The notes: generated by a model from the letters alone, not told the origin. 64,000 nt of DNA from Thereva unica (GCA_949987705.1 OX465282.1:60385922-60449921); one strand, 5' to 3'; positions 34,539-44,445 are shown, numbered from the stretch's first letter. Numbers and translations: made by a program.

Positions 34539-34859
34539 TGTTAGGAATTGAAAGGAATCTAGATTTAGAAAATGAAGAACACTTTTATGATATAAAAACT
34601 CTTTTAATTATCACTTCAAAATGTGCACAATATGTATACGAGATATAGACAAATGACAGTTAAAATGTGACCGATCGCGTCGAGGACTGATAAGAGAAGA
34701 AGGAAAAGTTATTAGATTTAGATTTATCGTTCAAAACAACGGTAATTAAAGCTTAGAAATTAAGGAGACTAAAGTATAGCTTTCGCGATGTTTAATCAGC
34801 GGCACCATAATGGGTGCGTTCAGTAGAAAGACGAAATGTTTTTATTTCAGTGTTGAACA
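34539..34859 (-). repeat. BEL 5' LTR
   Basis: 321 bp, the upstream LTR in element orientation, matching 26942-27262 throughout as read. Confidence 0.95.
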
Positions 34860-34864
34860 GAAGG

Positions 34865-35260
34865 TAAGATTAGCGCTAGAGGGTTTTGGTATCGAAAAAG
34901 TTTCGTCACAAAATAGTGAAAGAAGAAGAAACACAAAATCAATTGCTAATGGTAACTAACTAGTAGAAGTTTCCCGACTGCAACTGATTTGTTTACAGCT
35001 GACAATGGCAACAGTAATGACTGTGTATTTTGTCAAAGGAAACACAATAACCGTGATTGTGCCACATTACAGAAGAAGAATTTAAATAAACGAAAATCCA
35101 TTTTAGAAAAGAAAGGATGTTGTTTTAATTGTTTTAAAATAGGTCACAGATCATCCCGTTGCTGGAATAAAACAAGATGTGCTTTGTGTCAGGGAAAACA
35201 TAATACATAATACACCATTCTATAAAGAAGTTTGATGAGAAATAAGTTGTTAGCGTTAAC
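34865..35260 (+). pseudogene. BEL/Pao gag relic, zinc knuckles
   Basis: Resumes the old plus-strand element. The open frame 34989-35210 has CVFCQRKHNNRDC, CCFNCFKIGHRSSRC and CALCQGKHNT, three Cys/His knuckles in the order used by BEL Gag. The linker before it (34865-34988) is broken. It is the downstream continuation of 26614-26941 across the inserted BEL element. Confidence 0.8.
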
Positions 35261-36348
35261 TAATTTAGGAAGCACGTCAAAAGTGATGCTACAAACGATA
35301 TTATAATAGTCAGATTGAGAGGTAATGGAACCGACAGAATAGTTAGGGCTATTTTTGAAAAAAATCGAACAAAATGAAAGACACAGCCAGTTGTATGAAA
35401 TATGACCCTATCAGAAAAGAATGTATCCAACACTCATTATTTGGTCAATTGAAACGGATTGGTGTTATTGCGGACATAAAGAAGGCGTTCCTTCAAATTG
35501 GTATCTTTCACCAGACAGGGATTTTTTAAAGTTTCTTTGGTATTATAGTAGAGGACAATTGAAGACATACAGACACAAACATGTAGTGTTCGGTGTAACA
35601 TGCAGTCCATTTCTATTAGGCTCCGTTATACAGTATCATTTGAACCATATATTAGAAAAAGGTTCAGAAAATTTTAATAATCATGATGTAACTACGGTTG
35701 AGAAACTTCTGACTAGCTTTTATGTAGATAATTGTGTGAATAGTGTGGAAAATGAGTCAGAACTGAAGAAGCTTATATTCTAGAAGCAACAGACATTATG
35801 GCGAATGGTAAATTTGAATTAAGAGGCTGGGAGTATTCCCAACATAGATCTCTGCGTGACGAAAGCGAGAGCGGTTATGCACAAGTATTGGGACTCTTTT
35901 GGAATAAACAAAACGATACGTTGGAATTGAATCATAAGAACTTTGATCTTTCACTGGATTCGTCAATTAAAATAACTAAAAGAGCAACCCTTTAGTTGAC
36001 CATCGAATCTTTGATCCTACCGGAATCGGTTGTTCTGTAATGTTGCTGCTAAAGCTATTGTTGCAACAGATGTGGCATTTGAAAGTTGGGCGGGACCAAG
36101 AGGTGGATTACATAATTAAGAAACAGTTTTTGAAGCGGCGACGAGAATTGATATATTTACAACATATGGTATTTCCAAGATGGTTTGCTGGTACGAGTGG
36201 ATTTGCTAAGTATTCGCTACATATATTCTACGATGCTAGTAAATTGGCCTACGCAGAGGCAATATTTTTAAGAGTTGAGACAATGTTAGTAGTGAAAGTG
36301 CAGCTGGTATAGGCGAGATCAAGGATATCTCCCCTGAATAGAAAAAGT
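35261..36348 (+). pseudogene. BEL/Pao reverse transcriptase relic
   Basis: The protease part is shortened and unclear. RT blocks then appear in several frames: IKKAFLQIGI-like (about 35475), FGVTCSPFLLGSVIQYHL (about 35590), LTSFYVDNCVNS (about 35720), GKFELRGWEYS (about 35807) and GLFWNKQNDTL (about 35895). The normally invariant YVDD is YVDN here, which would remove a catalytic Asp. The trail ends at an ARSRISPL-like stretch (about 36315-36340); the matching next segment starts at about 46977. Confidence 0.75.
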
Positions 36349-36640
36349 AAAACTAGTTGGGATGTGGGTTTGACCCCTTCGAACCACACGATTAACTTCC
36401 CAGTATGATGAACGAAGATGGAATAAACTGACTTCTTACAAAATAATTATACATTTAGCACTAGTGGAAAATTGGCTAGTATCAGAACTGATGACAAAGC
36501 AATCCCGAGAGAAGCTAGTTCAAATAACTATAATATGTAGTAGTAAATCCACAAGATTTTTCTAGAGAATTTGTTTTTCCTGAACGTTAGTTAGCAAACA
36601 AACATTTCCTCCGTATTTCGTTCGCTGCACTAAAGCGGGT
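36349..36640. mobile_element. Left remnant of an unidentified inserted element
   Basis: This sequence and 45995-46976 separate the two halves of the old BEL RT/RNase H. TTAACTTCCCAGTAT at 36394 is the exact inverse of ATACTGGGAAGTTAA at 46962-46976, so the two may be termini of one element. About 45 bp between the end of BEL-like reading and 36394 are unexplained. No coding is recognised. Confidence 0.35.
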
Positions 36641-36708
36641 GTTCAAATCAGAGTGCCCAATTTGGATGCGGCCAGTAAAACTCAGCATACATGTAAACGC
36701 ACTGTGCG

Positions 36709-37127
36709 ACTTAAATGTTCAGAAAATGTAAGTTAAAAAAAACACAAAACTTTTCAAAGTTTAAAATAAAATGTTTATTATAACCGAACAACATCCGAAC
36801 GGATTAAAATTTATATTTTAACTAACTGACAAAACATTTTATAATTTCTTACCTGCTTAAAGTTCTAACAGAAATTTGCTGATGTTATCAAATTCATTTT
36901 CTCACGACTTAATAATTTAGATGCAACTTGTTTCAGTTAATGCAACTTGAGATTTTTCTGTTTTACTCAGAATGCGAAGGAGGCAAAATTCTCCGACGTA
37001 GAAGTATTTTAGACAACAGTTTGTCGTGGGAAAATGAATTATGATTTCTTATTTTTTGTTATATTTATCTTCTATTTCTTGCCAAAAATTATCTTTATTA
37101 GTGTTAGTATCTACTGAATATCTAACT
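36709..37127 (-). repeat. Provirus 3' LTR
   Basis: 419 bp. Contains the last codons of env (the frame ending at 37049), so env overlaps the LTR. Immediately upstream in coding orientation is the purine tract AAAGGAGGGAGG. Confidence 0.9.
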
Positions 37128-37415
37128 CCTCCCTCCTTTAATTCAGGATTCTCCTGAATCCTATTGTTAATATTTATTTTATTTTTTCTTTTACAGCATA
37201 TAAATGTTATTAATATTAATATAATTATAATCATGGTAGAACTTAAACTATAAGCTGCAGTTTTATAATATTTTAATTCTTTTATTTCTTCAATATTATT
37301 TTCTTTATTAAGTGCAAATTTATCAAAGGTTAATTTTGCATTGCCAAAGGTAATATTTTCATTTTTTGGGATAACAAATTTTTCGGTAAAGATTCTTACT
37401 TTGTTACTGAAGTCT
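37049..37415 (-). pseudogene. Env C-terminal part with membrane anchor, out of frame
   Basis: In a frame different from the main env ORF, the sequence downstream of 37419 (coding sense) stays open through a hydrophobic stretch MIIIILILITFICC at about 37234-37190, a basic CKRKNK stop-transfer segment and a polar tail ending at 37049 inside the LTR. This is the transmembrane anchor and cytoplasmic tail expected after an insect F-type envelope ectodomain. It is separated from the main ORF by a frame break between about 37419 and 37440. Confidence 0.75.
37128..37140 (-). promoter_or_regulatory. Polypurine tract
   Basis: AAAGGAGGGAGG on the coding strand directly abuts AGTTAGAT, the start of the 3' LTR; this is the expected site for plus-strand priming. 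Confidence 0.8.
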
Positions 37416-37418
37416 CTA

Positions 37419-38561
37419 TTATTTATTCTGATCGTACAATAAATTATTGAAATTTATGAAATAGTTTCCTTTTAGTGTGAAAACCCTTTCATCACAGGTA
37501 CTTTTTAACTTCCCTGATTTAATATTATTAACAATTATAATGTTTTCGTCAATTAGTGAAATTTCTTCCTCTACTTGTTTTATGAATTGACATTTTCCGA
37601 GAATAACACAATTCTTGCTTTTACTCAATTCTTTTAGAGACTTGCCTTCGGAATATGTAAGGACTTTATTATTATGTCTAATTATATATTCGATTTCTGA
37701 ATTTATTTGTAAATTTTGTGAATTTACAATTGGTAGGAGTAAATTTTTGCTAACCATTATGCTATGAATGGGAATTTTTATTGCAAAAACTATGGATTCA
37801 TCTAAGTGTTTTGCGACTGCTAAACGAATATTGGAAAGCTTATTGAAATCGATATTGTACGTATTTATCTCTTCATCGGTTAAAATATTTGGTTGTAAGA
37901 GTCCTAATCTTGCTGAGGCTATATTATTCTGAATATGTTCGACTTGTCTTCCTATATAATCCAATTTAAACATTTGTTCAAGGAAAGCATTTTCGGATAA
38001 GATTTTCATTTCTGTACGATTTAAGTAGTCTAATTTATCTAGAATTTTTATTCTGTCTGCATTAATAATATTTTCAATTTGCAAAAAGGTATTATTAAAA
38101 TTACTGTTAATCTTAACTTGTTGGTTAGAATTCTGAATTAGGTTATGGTTATTTTGATCTACAACGGTGAGATGATTTTCAATAGCCAATTGATCTTCAT
38201 CATCCATGGTGCCGAATAACCATTTAAGTACCTTACCTCCTATATTTATGAGCCCTCTTTTACTTCTATATGGGATAAGTGTTTTAATTCCACTTTTGAT
38301 TCTCCTTATTTTATTGCTTATTAAATCCTTATGATCATCTAAATCTAATAGGGCTAAAATTGACTCTAATTTGTTAACTAAGTTTAAAATTTCATGTGGG
38401 TAAATTCTGTGCAGGATGATTTCAAATTGATCCGCTATTTCCACGATACTTACTTTTATTTCTGTATAACCTAAATCGGTCTCTATTCTTTCAATTGTCA
38501 TTGCCTGCAGGGATATTGCTGGTCTGGTTATCAGTAATATCCATAGGAGTAGTGTCGCCAC
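37419..38561 (-). pseudogene. env: Errantivirus-type envelope (F-like) protein, broken at C-terminus
   Basis: 380 codons. A hydrophobic leader (residues 2-20), then an alpha-helical ectodomain. A furin-type site RSKR lies at residues 99-102, followed by GLINIGGKVLKWLFGTMDD, the fusion-peptide region shared by errantivirus Env and baculovirus F proteins. Several N-x-S/T sites follow. Env of this type mediates membrane fusion of virus particles. The reading opens with GTG rather than ATG and overlaps the integrase frame by about 70 bases, consistent with expression from a spliced RNA. It stops before the membrane anchor because of a frame break, so this copy would not encode an anchored protein. 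Confidence 0.88.
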
Positions 38562-39693
38562 TATCGCCGGTCTGACCTGAAAATTTAAACGGTCTCTTTA
38601 TATTGCTTTCATGGACATTTCTTAAATTATATCTTCTGAACTTGGGCTGTTCCTTATGCCTAAGTGACATATAGTTTTTTATAAATCCCGTATCTCTCTG
38701 CTCTTGGTAATTTTCCCTAGCTACATTTCTTTTACTTATAATTTTCTCTTTTGTTTTTAACAATCTTTCATATATAACGTTAAAATCTACTTCTCTATTT
38801 TGAACTGAAAGAGGTGTAGTTTTGATTACGGAATGGTAGGATTTATTATAGAGTTCTATCGCTATAAGTATTTGTTCCCTGATTGGTAGTTTTTCCTCTA
38901 AATTTAATGCCCCTATTTTTTCCGCTATAGTACCATTGAGTCTTTCGACGTCGGCGTTGCCAGTATGATTATTTGGTTTGGTTGTGTGATAGGCAATATT
39001 TTCCCTTTCGCAAAATTCCCTAATATATTTTGATCCAAATTCGTTATCAAATATTATTTTTTTCATTTTTCCTCTAATTGATATTATTTGTCTTATCTTT
39101 TCTAAAATTGTAATGTGAGTTCTATCCTCCAAATGTAGACTCACTGCATGCTTTGAGAATTTATCAATTACATTAATAAAATTATGCTTACTGTTTGTGT
39201 AGACGTCGATATGCACTATTTCATTAATGGTTTTTGGGGTTTCGGTAATCTCGATTTTTTTCTTTATTGGTTTCCTATCGTATTTAGCCCCTGTACAAAT
39301 ATCGCAATTATTCAAAAGTTCGTATATTATGATTTTCAATTTAGGGTTATATAGTTTCGTTTTGATTCCTTCGTATGTTGCGACTATTCCGCAATGTCCA
39401 GATTCTTTCTTATGATAAATGGCAATTTGTTTTTTCAATTCTTCTTCGTCTATTATATCCCTCGCAAAATGGCTACATTTAACAAATTTTACTATACTTC
39501 TGTTTGGGTATAAATCAATTAAACTTTTCTGTAATTTATTGTATTCGTGATCGTTTTGTTGAGAGTGTATGCCTATCTTCCCTATATCTATGTACCTTCT
39601 AAAAATATCTCTTTCTTCTTCTAAATCGTTATTATCTACATATATCCTTCTATTTTTAAATATTTGCTCGTATTCTTTCTCTTTTCTTTCCAC
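38491..39693 (-). pseudogene. Gypsy integrase, separated from pol by frame break
   Basis: 400 codons. HHCC zinc finger (H and H around YHKKESGHCG, then CDIC), core with Asp in HIDVYTN, Asp in IIFDNEFG and Glu in NADVERLNG, and a C-terminal tail with Arg-rich stretches. All three catalytic residues are present. In related elements it is the last part of one pol frame; here it is in a different frame from RT/RNase H, with about 58 bases of overlap (39636-39693), so a frameshift mutation is likely. Confidence 0.88.
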
Positions 39694-41831
39694 AAAAATA
39701 ATTTGTAATTTAAACCTATTGACGACTGTATCAAGCAGCGGTATATGGTCATTAAGCTCTTCTCCTTGAGAGTGAATAGTGAATCTTCAGATCCCTGTGG
39801 GATAATGCTCAAGTTATCGGCATGGCCTTGGCTTCCTGAGCTATTGTTCAAACGTCTAGTGCTAAGCACTTCTCTGTTTGTTGTATTTTCTTCATCGTTG
39901 GTTTCAAGTGAATTAATTTCGTTTGTTTCTGAGTTGATTCTACTGAGAAAATCAGCGATTTTGTTCTCTTTACCTTTTATATACTCGATTTTGATATCAT
40001 ATTCCCCTAATTGGACTAACCACCTTTGTAGGCGGGGGTTAATGTCTTTTCCGGTATGTTTTGCTTGCAACCATTTGATTGGCTGATGATCTGTTTGTAG
40101 ATCAAATTCCTTACCGAAAAGGTAGGGACGGAAATACTTGCAACCCCAAACTACTGCCAATAATTCTTTTTCAATCGTGGAGTAGTTTTTTTCGTGGTCA
40201 TTAAGGGTCCTGGACGCAAAGCAGATGGGGTGGCCTTCTTGTGTAAGAACGGCTCCAACTGCTAAATTGCTAGCATCTGTTATAAGCTTAAACCTTTTAT
40301 TAAAATCTGGATATCTTAATATAGGATAGCTTGTTATTAGTTCTTTGAGTTTTTCAAAGGCATCGATGTAACTTGGGTCGTTCAAATTTATTTTACTGTC
40401 CTTCTTCAAATATTTGACCATTGGAGTCGCAATTTTTGCGTAGTCTTTAACAAATTTTCTATAGAACCCTGTAAGTCCTAGAAACGATTTTATTTGTTTC
40501 TGAGTACTTGGAAGTTTTAAATTTTGAATGGCTTCTAATTTTTTTGGGTTGGGTTTAATTCCCTTTGTCGTTAAAATATGCCCTAAAAATTCAGTTTCCT
40601 TATTGAGGAAGTTGCATTTGTCGACTTGGATCTTCAGATCAGCGAGTCTTAAACAATTGAAGATTTTCTTCAGGTTTAACAAATGTTCCTGCAAGGAGGT
40701 ACTAAAGACGAGGATATCGTCCATATATACTAGACATATTTTGTTTATATGTTCCCGTAATACTGCATTCATCAACCTTTGAAAGGTTGACGGGGCGTTT
40801 TTCAGCCCAAGCGGCATTCTTAGATACTCATAATGCCCGAAAGGCGTTGAGAATGCAGTTTTTCTGCTGTCAGATTTATTCATGAGAATCTGGTGAAAAC
40901 CCTTCGCCAGATCCAAAGTTGAAAAATACTGTGCCGATCCTAATTTATTTAATAAATTTTCAATATTTGGGATAGGGAATTTGTCATCGACGGTAACTTC
41001 GTTTAATTTTCTATAGTCGATGATAATTCGCCACTTCTTTTGGCCAGAATTGTCTGCCTTTTTTGGGACTATCCAAAGTGGGCTATTGTAAGGTGAATTA
41101 CTTTCCGTTATAATGCCCTGTTCGAGCATTTCTTTTATTTGACGCTCTATTTCCTTTTCATGCACTTGGGGATATCGATATACTTTGGAATAAATAGGAT
41201 TATCTGTAATAGTCCTAATTTCGTGTTTAATTTCGTGTGTCGATGAAAGCACATCGCCCTCTTTGAAGAATAAGTCTTCGTTATTCTTAAGTAACCCAAT
41301 TAGTTTATCTTTTTCTTCCATATTTAAATGGTCAAGTTGTATTTTTTCTAAGAGTTTTCCTGTACATCCTTCTAACGAGTATGTTTCATTAATATTGAAA
41401 GGGTAGTAATTTCCCACGAACGGAATTTTATCATTATTTATTTCTACACATTTGGAATCTAAATCTATCTTTGCTTTAAATGGCACTAAGAAATTTTGCC
41501 CCATTATTGCATCGTAATTCCTACTTTTAAGCTCATGTACTTTCCACGTTATAGTTCCGGAGAATTTAAATTCTTTCGGCATTGGAGTAACGATCTTACT
41601 ATAAAATGCATTTGGTCCATTAATACTAATATAATAAACTGGTTCTTTTAATTTTTCCTCAAAAAACCCATCTAATACGTTCGGTTTTATAACACTGGTT
41701 ACTGAACCACTGTCTAGAAGACATCTAATTTTATTTTTTCCTAAAGTAATAGATATTATAGATATTAAAGGGATGCTTGGTTCCGAGGCTCGTTGTGAAA
41801 ATTTACATCTTGGCCTTGACCTAGATGACAA
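39636..41831 (-). CDS. pol: Gypsy Pol: protease, reverse transcriptase, RNase H
   Basis: 731 codons. Aspartic protease with CLLDSGSVTSV (DSG at 40-42); RT with WRIIIDYRKLNEVT, LDLAKGFHQI, FGHYEYLRMPLGLKNAP and the catalytic YMDD (about 367); RNase H with LITDASNLAVGAVL (about 515) and LLAVVWGCKYFRPYL and TDHQPI. It copies genomic RNA into DNA. It overlaps gag by 67 bases in the -1 relation, so it is probably made as a Gag-Pol fusion by ribosomal frameshifting; the first codon of this ORF is not a real start. The frame ends shortly after RNase H instead of continuing into integrase. Confidence 0.92.
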   Translation of the reverse strand: MSSRSRPRCKFSQRASEPSIPLISIISITLGKNKIRCLLDSGSVTSVIKPNVLDGFFEEKLKEPVYYISINGPNAFYSKIVTPMPKEFKFSGTITWKVHELKSRNYDAIMGQNFLVPFKAKIDLDSKCVEINNDKIPFVGNYYPFNINETYSLEGCTGKLLEKIQLDHLNMEEKDKLIGLLKNNEDLFFKEGDVLSSTHEIKHEIRTITDNPIYSKVYRYPQVHEKEIERQIKEMLEQGIITESNSPYNSPLWIVPKKADNSGQKKWRIIIDYRKLNEVTVDDKFPIPNIENLLNKLGSAQYFSTLDLAKGFHQILMNKSDSRKTAFSTPFGHYEYLRMPLGLKNAPSTFQRLMNAVLREHINKICLVYMDDILVFSTSLQEHLLNLKKIFNCLRLADLKIQVDKCNFLNKETEFLGHILTTKGIKPNPKKLEAIQNLKLPSTQKQIKSFLGLTGFYRKFVKDYAKIATPMVKYLKKDSKINLNDPSYIDAFEKLKELITSYPILRYPDFNKRFKLITDASNLAVGAVLTQEGHPICFASRTLNDHEKNYSTIEKELLAVVWGCKYFRPYLFGKEFDLQTDHQPIKWLQAKHTGKDINPRLQRWLVQLGEYDIKIEYIKGKENKIADFLSRINSETNEINSLETNDEENTTNREVLSTRRLNNSSGSQGHADNLSIIPQGSEDSLFTLKEKSLMTIYRCLIQSSIGLNYKLFLWKEKRKNTSKYLKIEGYM

Positions 41832-42940
41832 ACCTCCATTGGCTCATAACTCGGATTATTTCTCACTTGTCCCGAACTTTGTCTGAACTGATTAACACAA
41901 TAATTATTAGTATTGTTATTGTTAGGATTGAAATGACGATACTGCCCTGGTGTATTATAATTATGATTACTTCTAAAATTTCGGTTTCTAAAAGAATTGG
42001 TATATTTATTTTTATTGTTATCATTCTCAGAATTATTAGGATTATTCATTCTTGAATCAGGAACACTTCTATTATGGTTATTAACCCTATTGTATGAAGC
42101 ATTTCTATTAAACTTCTGATTATATGTGTTTTCACTTTTATTTGCAATTTTATGTAAATTAGTTTTAAACTTCTTACTTCTATGCTCTACGGCATCCTCG
42201 TTATCAAGGAGCTTTAATTTCTCAAATTTATTAAAAATTTCAATAATTGTAGCATTTTCAGGTATATTGCCTCTTAAAAAATCATGGATTTTGCTACTTA
42301 TTATATCGACTAAATACTTATCATTATTTCGAGGGTGATATGTATCTGGTCTAGCTTCGTCGAACTCGTATAGTTCATTTAATTTATAATTGATTTCCCT
42401 AACATTGTCAAATAATTCTCTTAGTGTACTTACTTTTAAAGATCTACAATTATTTAATAATTCCGAATAGTTTTCCCTGGGTCGAAAGTGTAACTTTAGC
42501 TCTCGTTTGACTTCTTCCCATCGTTGTGAGTCCACTCCTAAGCGTTGAATACATTTTTTGGCTTCACCTTGGATTTTCTCATTGATGACGATACTCATTG
42601 CATGGTCTCTTAATCCTGGAACATCATGTTGGCAAAGTTGGAAAGTTCGCTCCACTGAACTTATAAATTCCTGAACTGTATATTCATCTGAACCATTGAA
42701 TTTGTTTAATTTGTTAACATAATTCAAGAACTGTTCAGGAGTAAGCACAAATAGCTGCTGTTGACGTACTGGAGGCTGTTGCTGCTGGGCTGCGATCAAT
42801 TGTTCAATTCTAGCATTTTGGGCTAGAATTTGAGCTTCCTGCTGCTCAATTATATTCCTAATGTTGTCGTTCATTTGTCCTTCCATATTAGCACTTATTT
42901 GTCGATTTCGGTCGAATACTATCTGCCTATTATTTGACAT
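41765..42940 (-). CDS. gag: Gypsy/errantivirus Gag
   Basis: About 390 residues from ATG 42940 (MSNNRQIVFDRN). An N-terminal Gln-rich helix (QQEAQILAQNARIEQLIAAQ) leads to a capsid-like domain (FVLTPEQFLNYVNKLNKFNG...CQHDVPGLRDHAMSIVI...) and a long basic Asn/Arg-rich tail with no CCHC knuckle, as is usual for errantivirus Gag. It forms the particle core and binds RNA. The end overlaps pol. The ORF can be extended 15 bases upstream only with a TTG codon, so ATG 42940 is preferred. Confidence 0.88.
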   Translation of the reverse strand: MSNNRQIVFDRNRQISANMEGQMNDNIRNIIEQQEAQILAQNARIEQLIAAQQQQPPVRQQQLFVLTPEQFLNYVNKLNKFNGSDEYTVQEFISSVERTFQLCQHDVPGLRDHAMSIVINEKIQGEAKKCIQRLGVDSQRWEEVKRELKLHFRPRENYSELLNNCRSLKVSTLRELFDNVREINYKLNELYEFDEARPDTYHPRNNDKYLVDIISSKIHDFLRGNIPENATIIEIFNKFEKLKLLDNEDAVEHRSKKFKTNLHKIANKSENTYNQKFNRNASYNRVNNHNRSVPDSRMNNPNNSENDNNKNKYTNSFRNRNFRSNHNYNTPGQYRHFNPNNNNTNNYCVNQFRQSSGQVRNNPSYEPMEVCHLGQGQDVNFHNEPRNQASL

Positions 42941-43292
42941 GAACCAGTTCACCAATTTATTATTATTTTACAAGAAATTGATTGTAACTTATTTTTCACT
43001 CAATTGGAACTAATTTATCATCAATTATTATAATTTTTCAAAAACAAATCGCTTTCGTATATATTTATTTGATTTAAAATTCACTTTTATTTTTATCAAA
43101 TTTTCACTTCAGACAGAAGAATAAAGAAAAAAAAATTTTCCTTTAAAGGGTGTAAAGGTTTGTTTCTCCGCACTTCAAAATTTTATTGTTGTACTTTGTT
43201 TTCCACTTTTAGTCACCCAAATTTTCTAACAAAACTATTTAAATAATTTGTTACGTAAATTCGAACACTGGATTGTCAATCTTTTGACGACT

Positions 43293-43310
43293 ATCCTACC
43301 GACTGCGCCA
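43293..43310 (-). promoter_or_regulatory. Primer binding site, tRNA-Ser type
   Basis: TGGCGCAGTCGGTAGGAT on the coding strand, touching the end of the 5' LTR (they share the T). It matches the primer site known in 17.6/297/ZAM-type errantiviruses, which use tRNA-Ser. Confidence 0.85.
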
Positions 43311-44046
43311 CTTAAATGTTCAGAAAATGTAAGTTAAAAAAACACAAAACTTTTCAAAGTTTAAAATAAAATGTTTATTATAACCGAACAACATCCGAAC
43401 GGATTAAAATTTATATTTTAACTAACTGACAAAACATTTTATAATTTCTCACCTGCTTAAAGTTCTAACAGAAATTTGCTGATGTTATCAAATTCATTTT
43501 CTCACGACTTAATAATTCGATGGGTCTTACGAAAAAGATATTGTTTCAAAATGCTGGTGAAAAAGATATTGTTTCAATTTATTGCTGAAAAAGATATTGT
43601 TTCGGTTTCTCGCTGAAAAAGATGTTGTTTCGGTTTCTCGGTGAAGAACATATTGTTTCGTTTTCTGGCTGCAAAAAATATCAGCCAGAAAACGAAACAA
43701 TATGTTCTTCACCGAGAAACCGAAACAATAGCTTTTTCAGCGAGAAACCGAAACAATATCTTTTTCAGCAATAAATTGAAACAATATCTTTTTCACCAAC
43801 ATTTTGAAACAATATCTTTTTCGTAAGACCCATCGAATTTAGATGCAACTTGTTTCAGTTAATGCAACTTGAGATTTTTCTGTTTTACTCAGAATGCGAA
43901 GGAGGCAAAATTCTCCGACGTAGAAGTATTTTAGACAACAGTTAGTGGGAAAATGAATTATGATTTCTTATTTTTTGTTATATTTATCTTCTATTTCTTG
44001 CCAAAAATTATCTTTGTTAGTGTTAGTATCTACTGAATATCTAACT
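43310..44046 (-). repeat. Provirus 5' LTR interrupted by palindrome
   Basis: Matches 36709-37127 apart from a 318-bp insertion at 43518-43835 and a few differences (a run of A one shorter; CAGTTAGTGGG against CAGTTTGTCGTGGG; two or three substitutions). Confidence 0.92.
43518..43835. mobile_element. 318-bp near-perfect palindrome with internal tandem repeats, TSD AATT
   Basis: It begins CGATGGGTCTTACG and ends CGTAAGACCCATCG, flanked by AATT (43514-43517, 43836-43839). The other LTR shows the empty site, proving that this is an insertion. Arms of about 155 bp pair with only two or three mismatches around a short centre near 43676. Each arm is built of about five 30-33-bp units containing GAAAAAGATATTGTTTC. 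It has no transposase. The similar open frames on both strands (43527-43712 and 43641-43826) are products of the symmetry. Confidence 0.9.
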
Positions 44047-44392
44047 TGCGTGAGCCCCCTTTGAAATGCTCGAGCTCATCCCAGTTTCTCAGAATTTTGT
44101 CTACCTTGGCCTTGAAATTTTCAATTTTTTCCAGGGTTTCTTAGAATTTCTGATAGTTTTGAAGTCGTCGGGATTATCTGAAATTTAATGAGGACGACTT
44201 TTCAATAGTTTTTTTAGCATGTCGCAAAATATTTCACTTGATGGATTCCCGAATATTTTCGGGTTTGGGGAGTTTTCTACCATTTGTGATAAAATTTACA
44301 TTTACATAAATTGCACATGACATTTATTACATTAATTATTAGTCACAACGAATTATTACTCTGATTATTTACATAAAACTTATATCTAATCT

Positions 44393-44445
44393 TATTAATA
44401 ATAATAATAATAATAGTGTTACCCTTCTAACACAAAAGGCGCACT
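44393..44445 (-). repeat. LINE 3' end: hairpin plus (ATA)n
   Basis: CCTTCTAACACAAAAGG (44423) next to (ATA)n at 44393-44416. In minus orientation this reads hairpin then short tandem tail, like the 3' end of the LINE at 49880-53224. It lies inside the hAT-like element. Confidence 0.55.

Larger units (their letters stand above)
26942..34859 (-). mobile_element. Full-length BEL/Pao retrotransposon, TSD GAAGG
   Basis: 7918 bp with 321-bp LTRs at 26942-27262 and 34539-34859 that look identical by eye, flanked by GAAGG (26937-26941 and 34860-34864). Coding is on the minus strand: gag-protease-RT, RNase H, integrase. A tRNA-Phe-type primer site abuts the 5' LTR and a purine-rich tract the 3' LTR. 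There is no env. The leader (32786-34538) is unusually long, about 1.75 kb. Identical LTRs suggest recent insertion, yet pol carries two frameshifts and a stop. Confidence 0.95.
36709..44046 (-). mobile_element. Errantivirus-like Gypsy provirus with env, TSD TGCG
   Basis: 7338 bp including a 318-bp later insertion. LTRs at 36709-37127 (419 bp) and 43310-44046 start AGTTAGATATTC and end ACATTTAAGT in coding orientation, flanked by TGCG (36705-36708 and 44047-44050). Minus-strand order: gag, pol (protease, RT, RNase H), integrase, env. AGTTA ends, a tRNA-Ser-type primer site, a 4-bp duplication and an env gene together indicate the Errantivirus group of insect Gypsy elements. LTRs differ at only a few sites, so insertion is fairly recent. 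Frame breaks in pol and env make this copy defective. Confidence 0.92.

Noticed and set aside
43527..43826. Two similar 61-residue ORFs on opposite strands
   Set aside because: They arise from the palindrome; the repeat unit happens to be open in both directions.
43310..44046. Apparent second env fragment beyond the right LTR, suggesting a tandem provirus
   Set aside because: The sequence shared with the env end lies inside the LTR: the LTR starts AGTTAGATATTC and env runs into it. The TGCG duplication directly outside confirms a single insertion.
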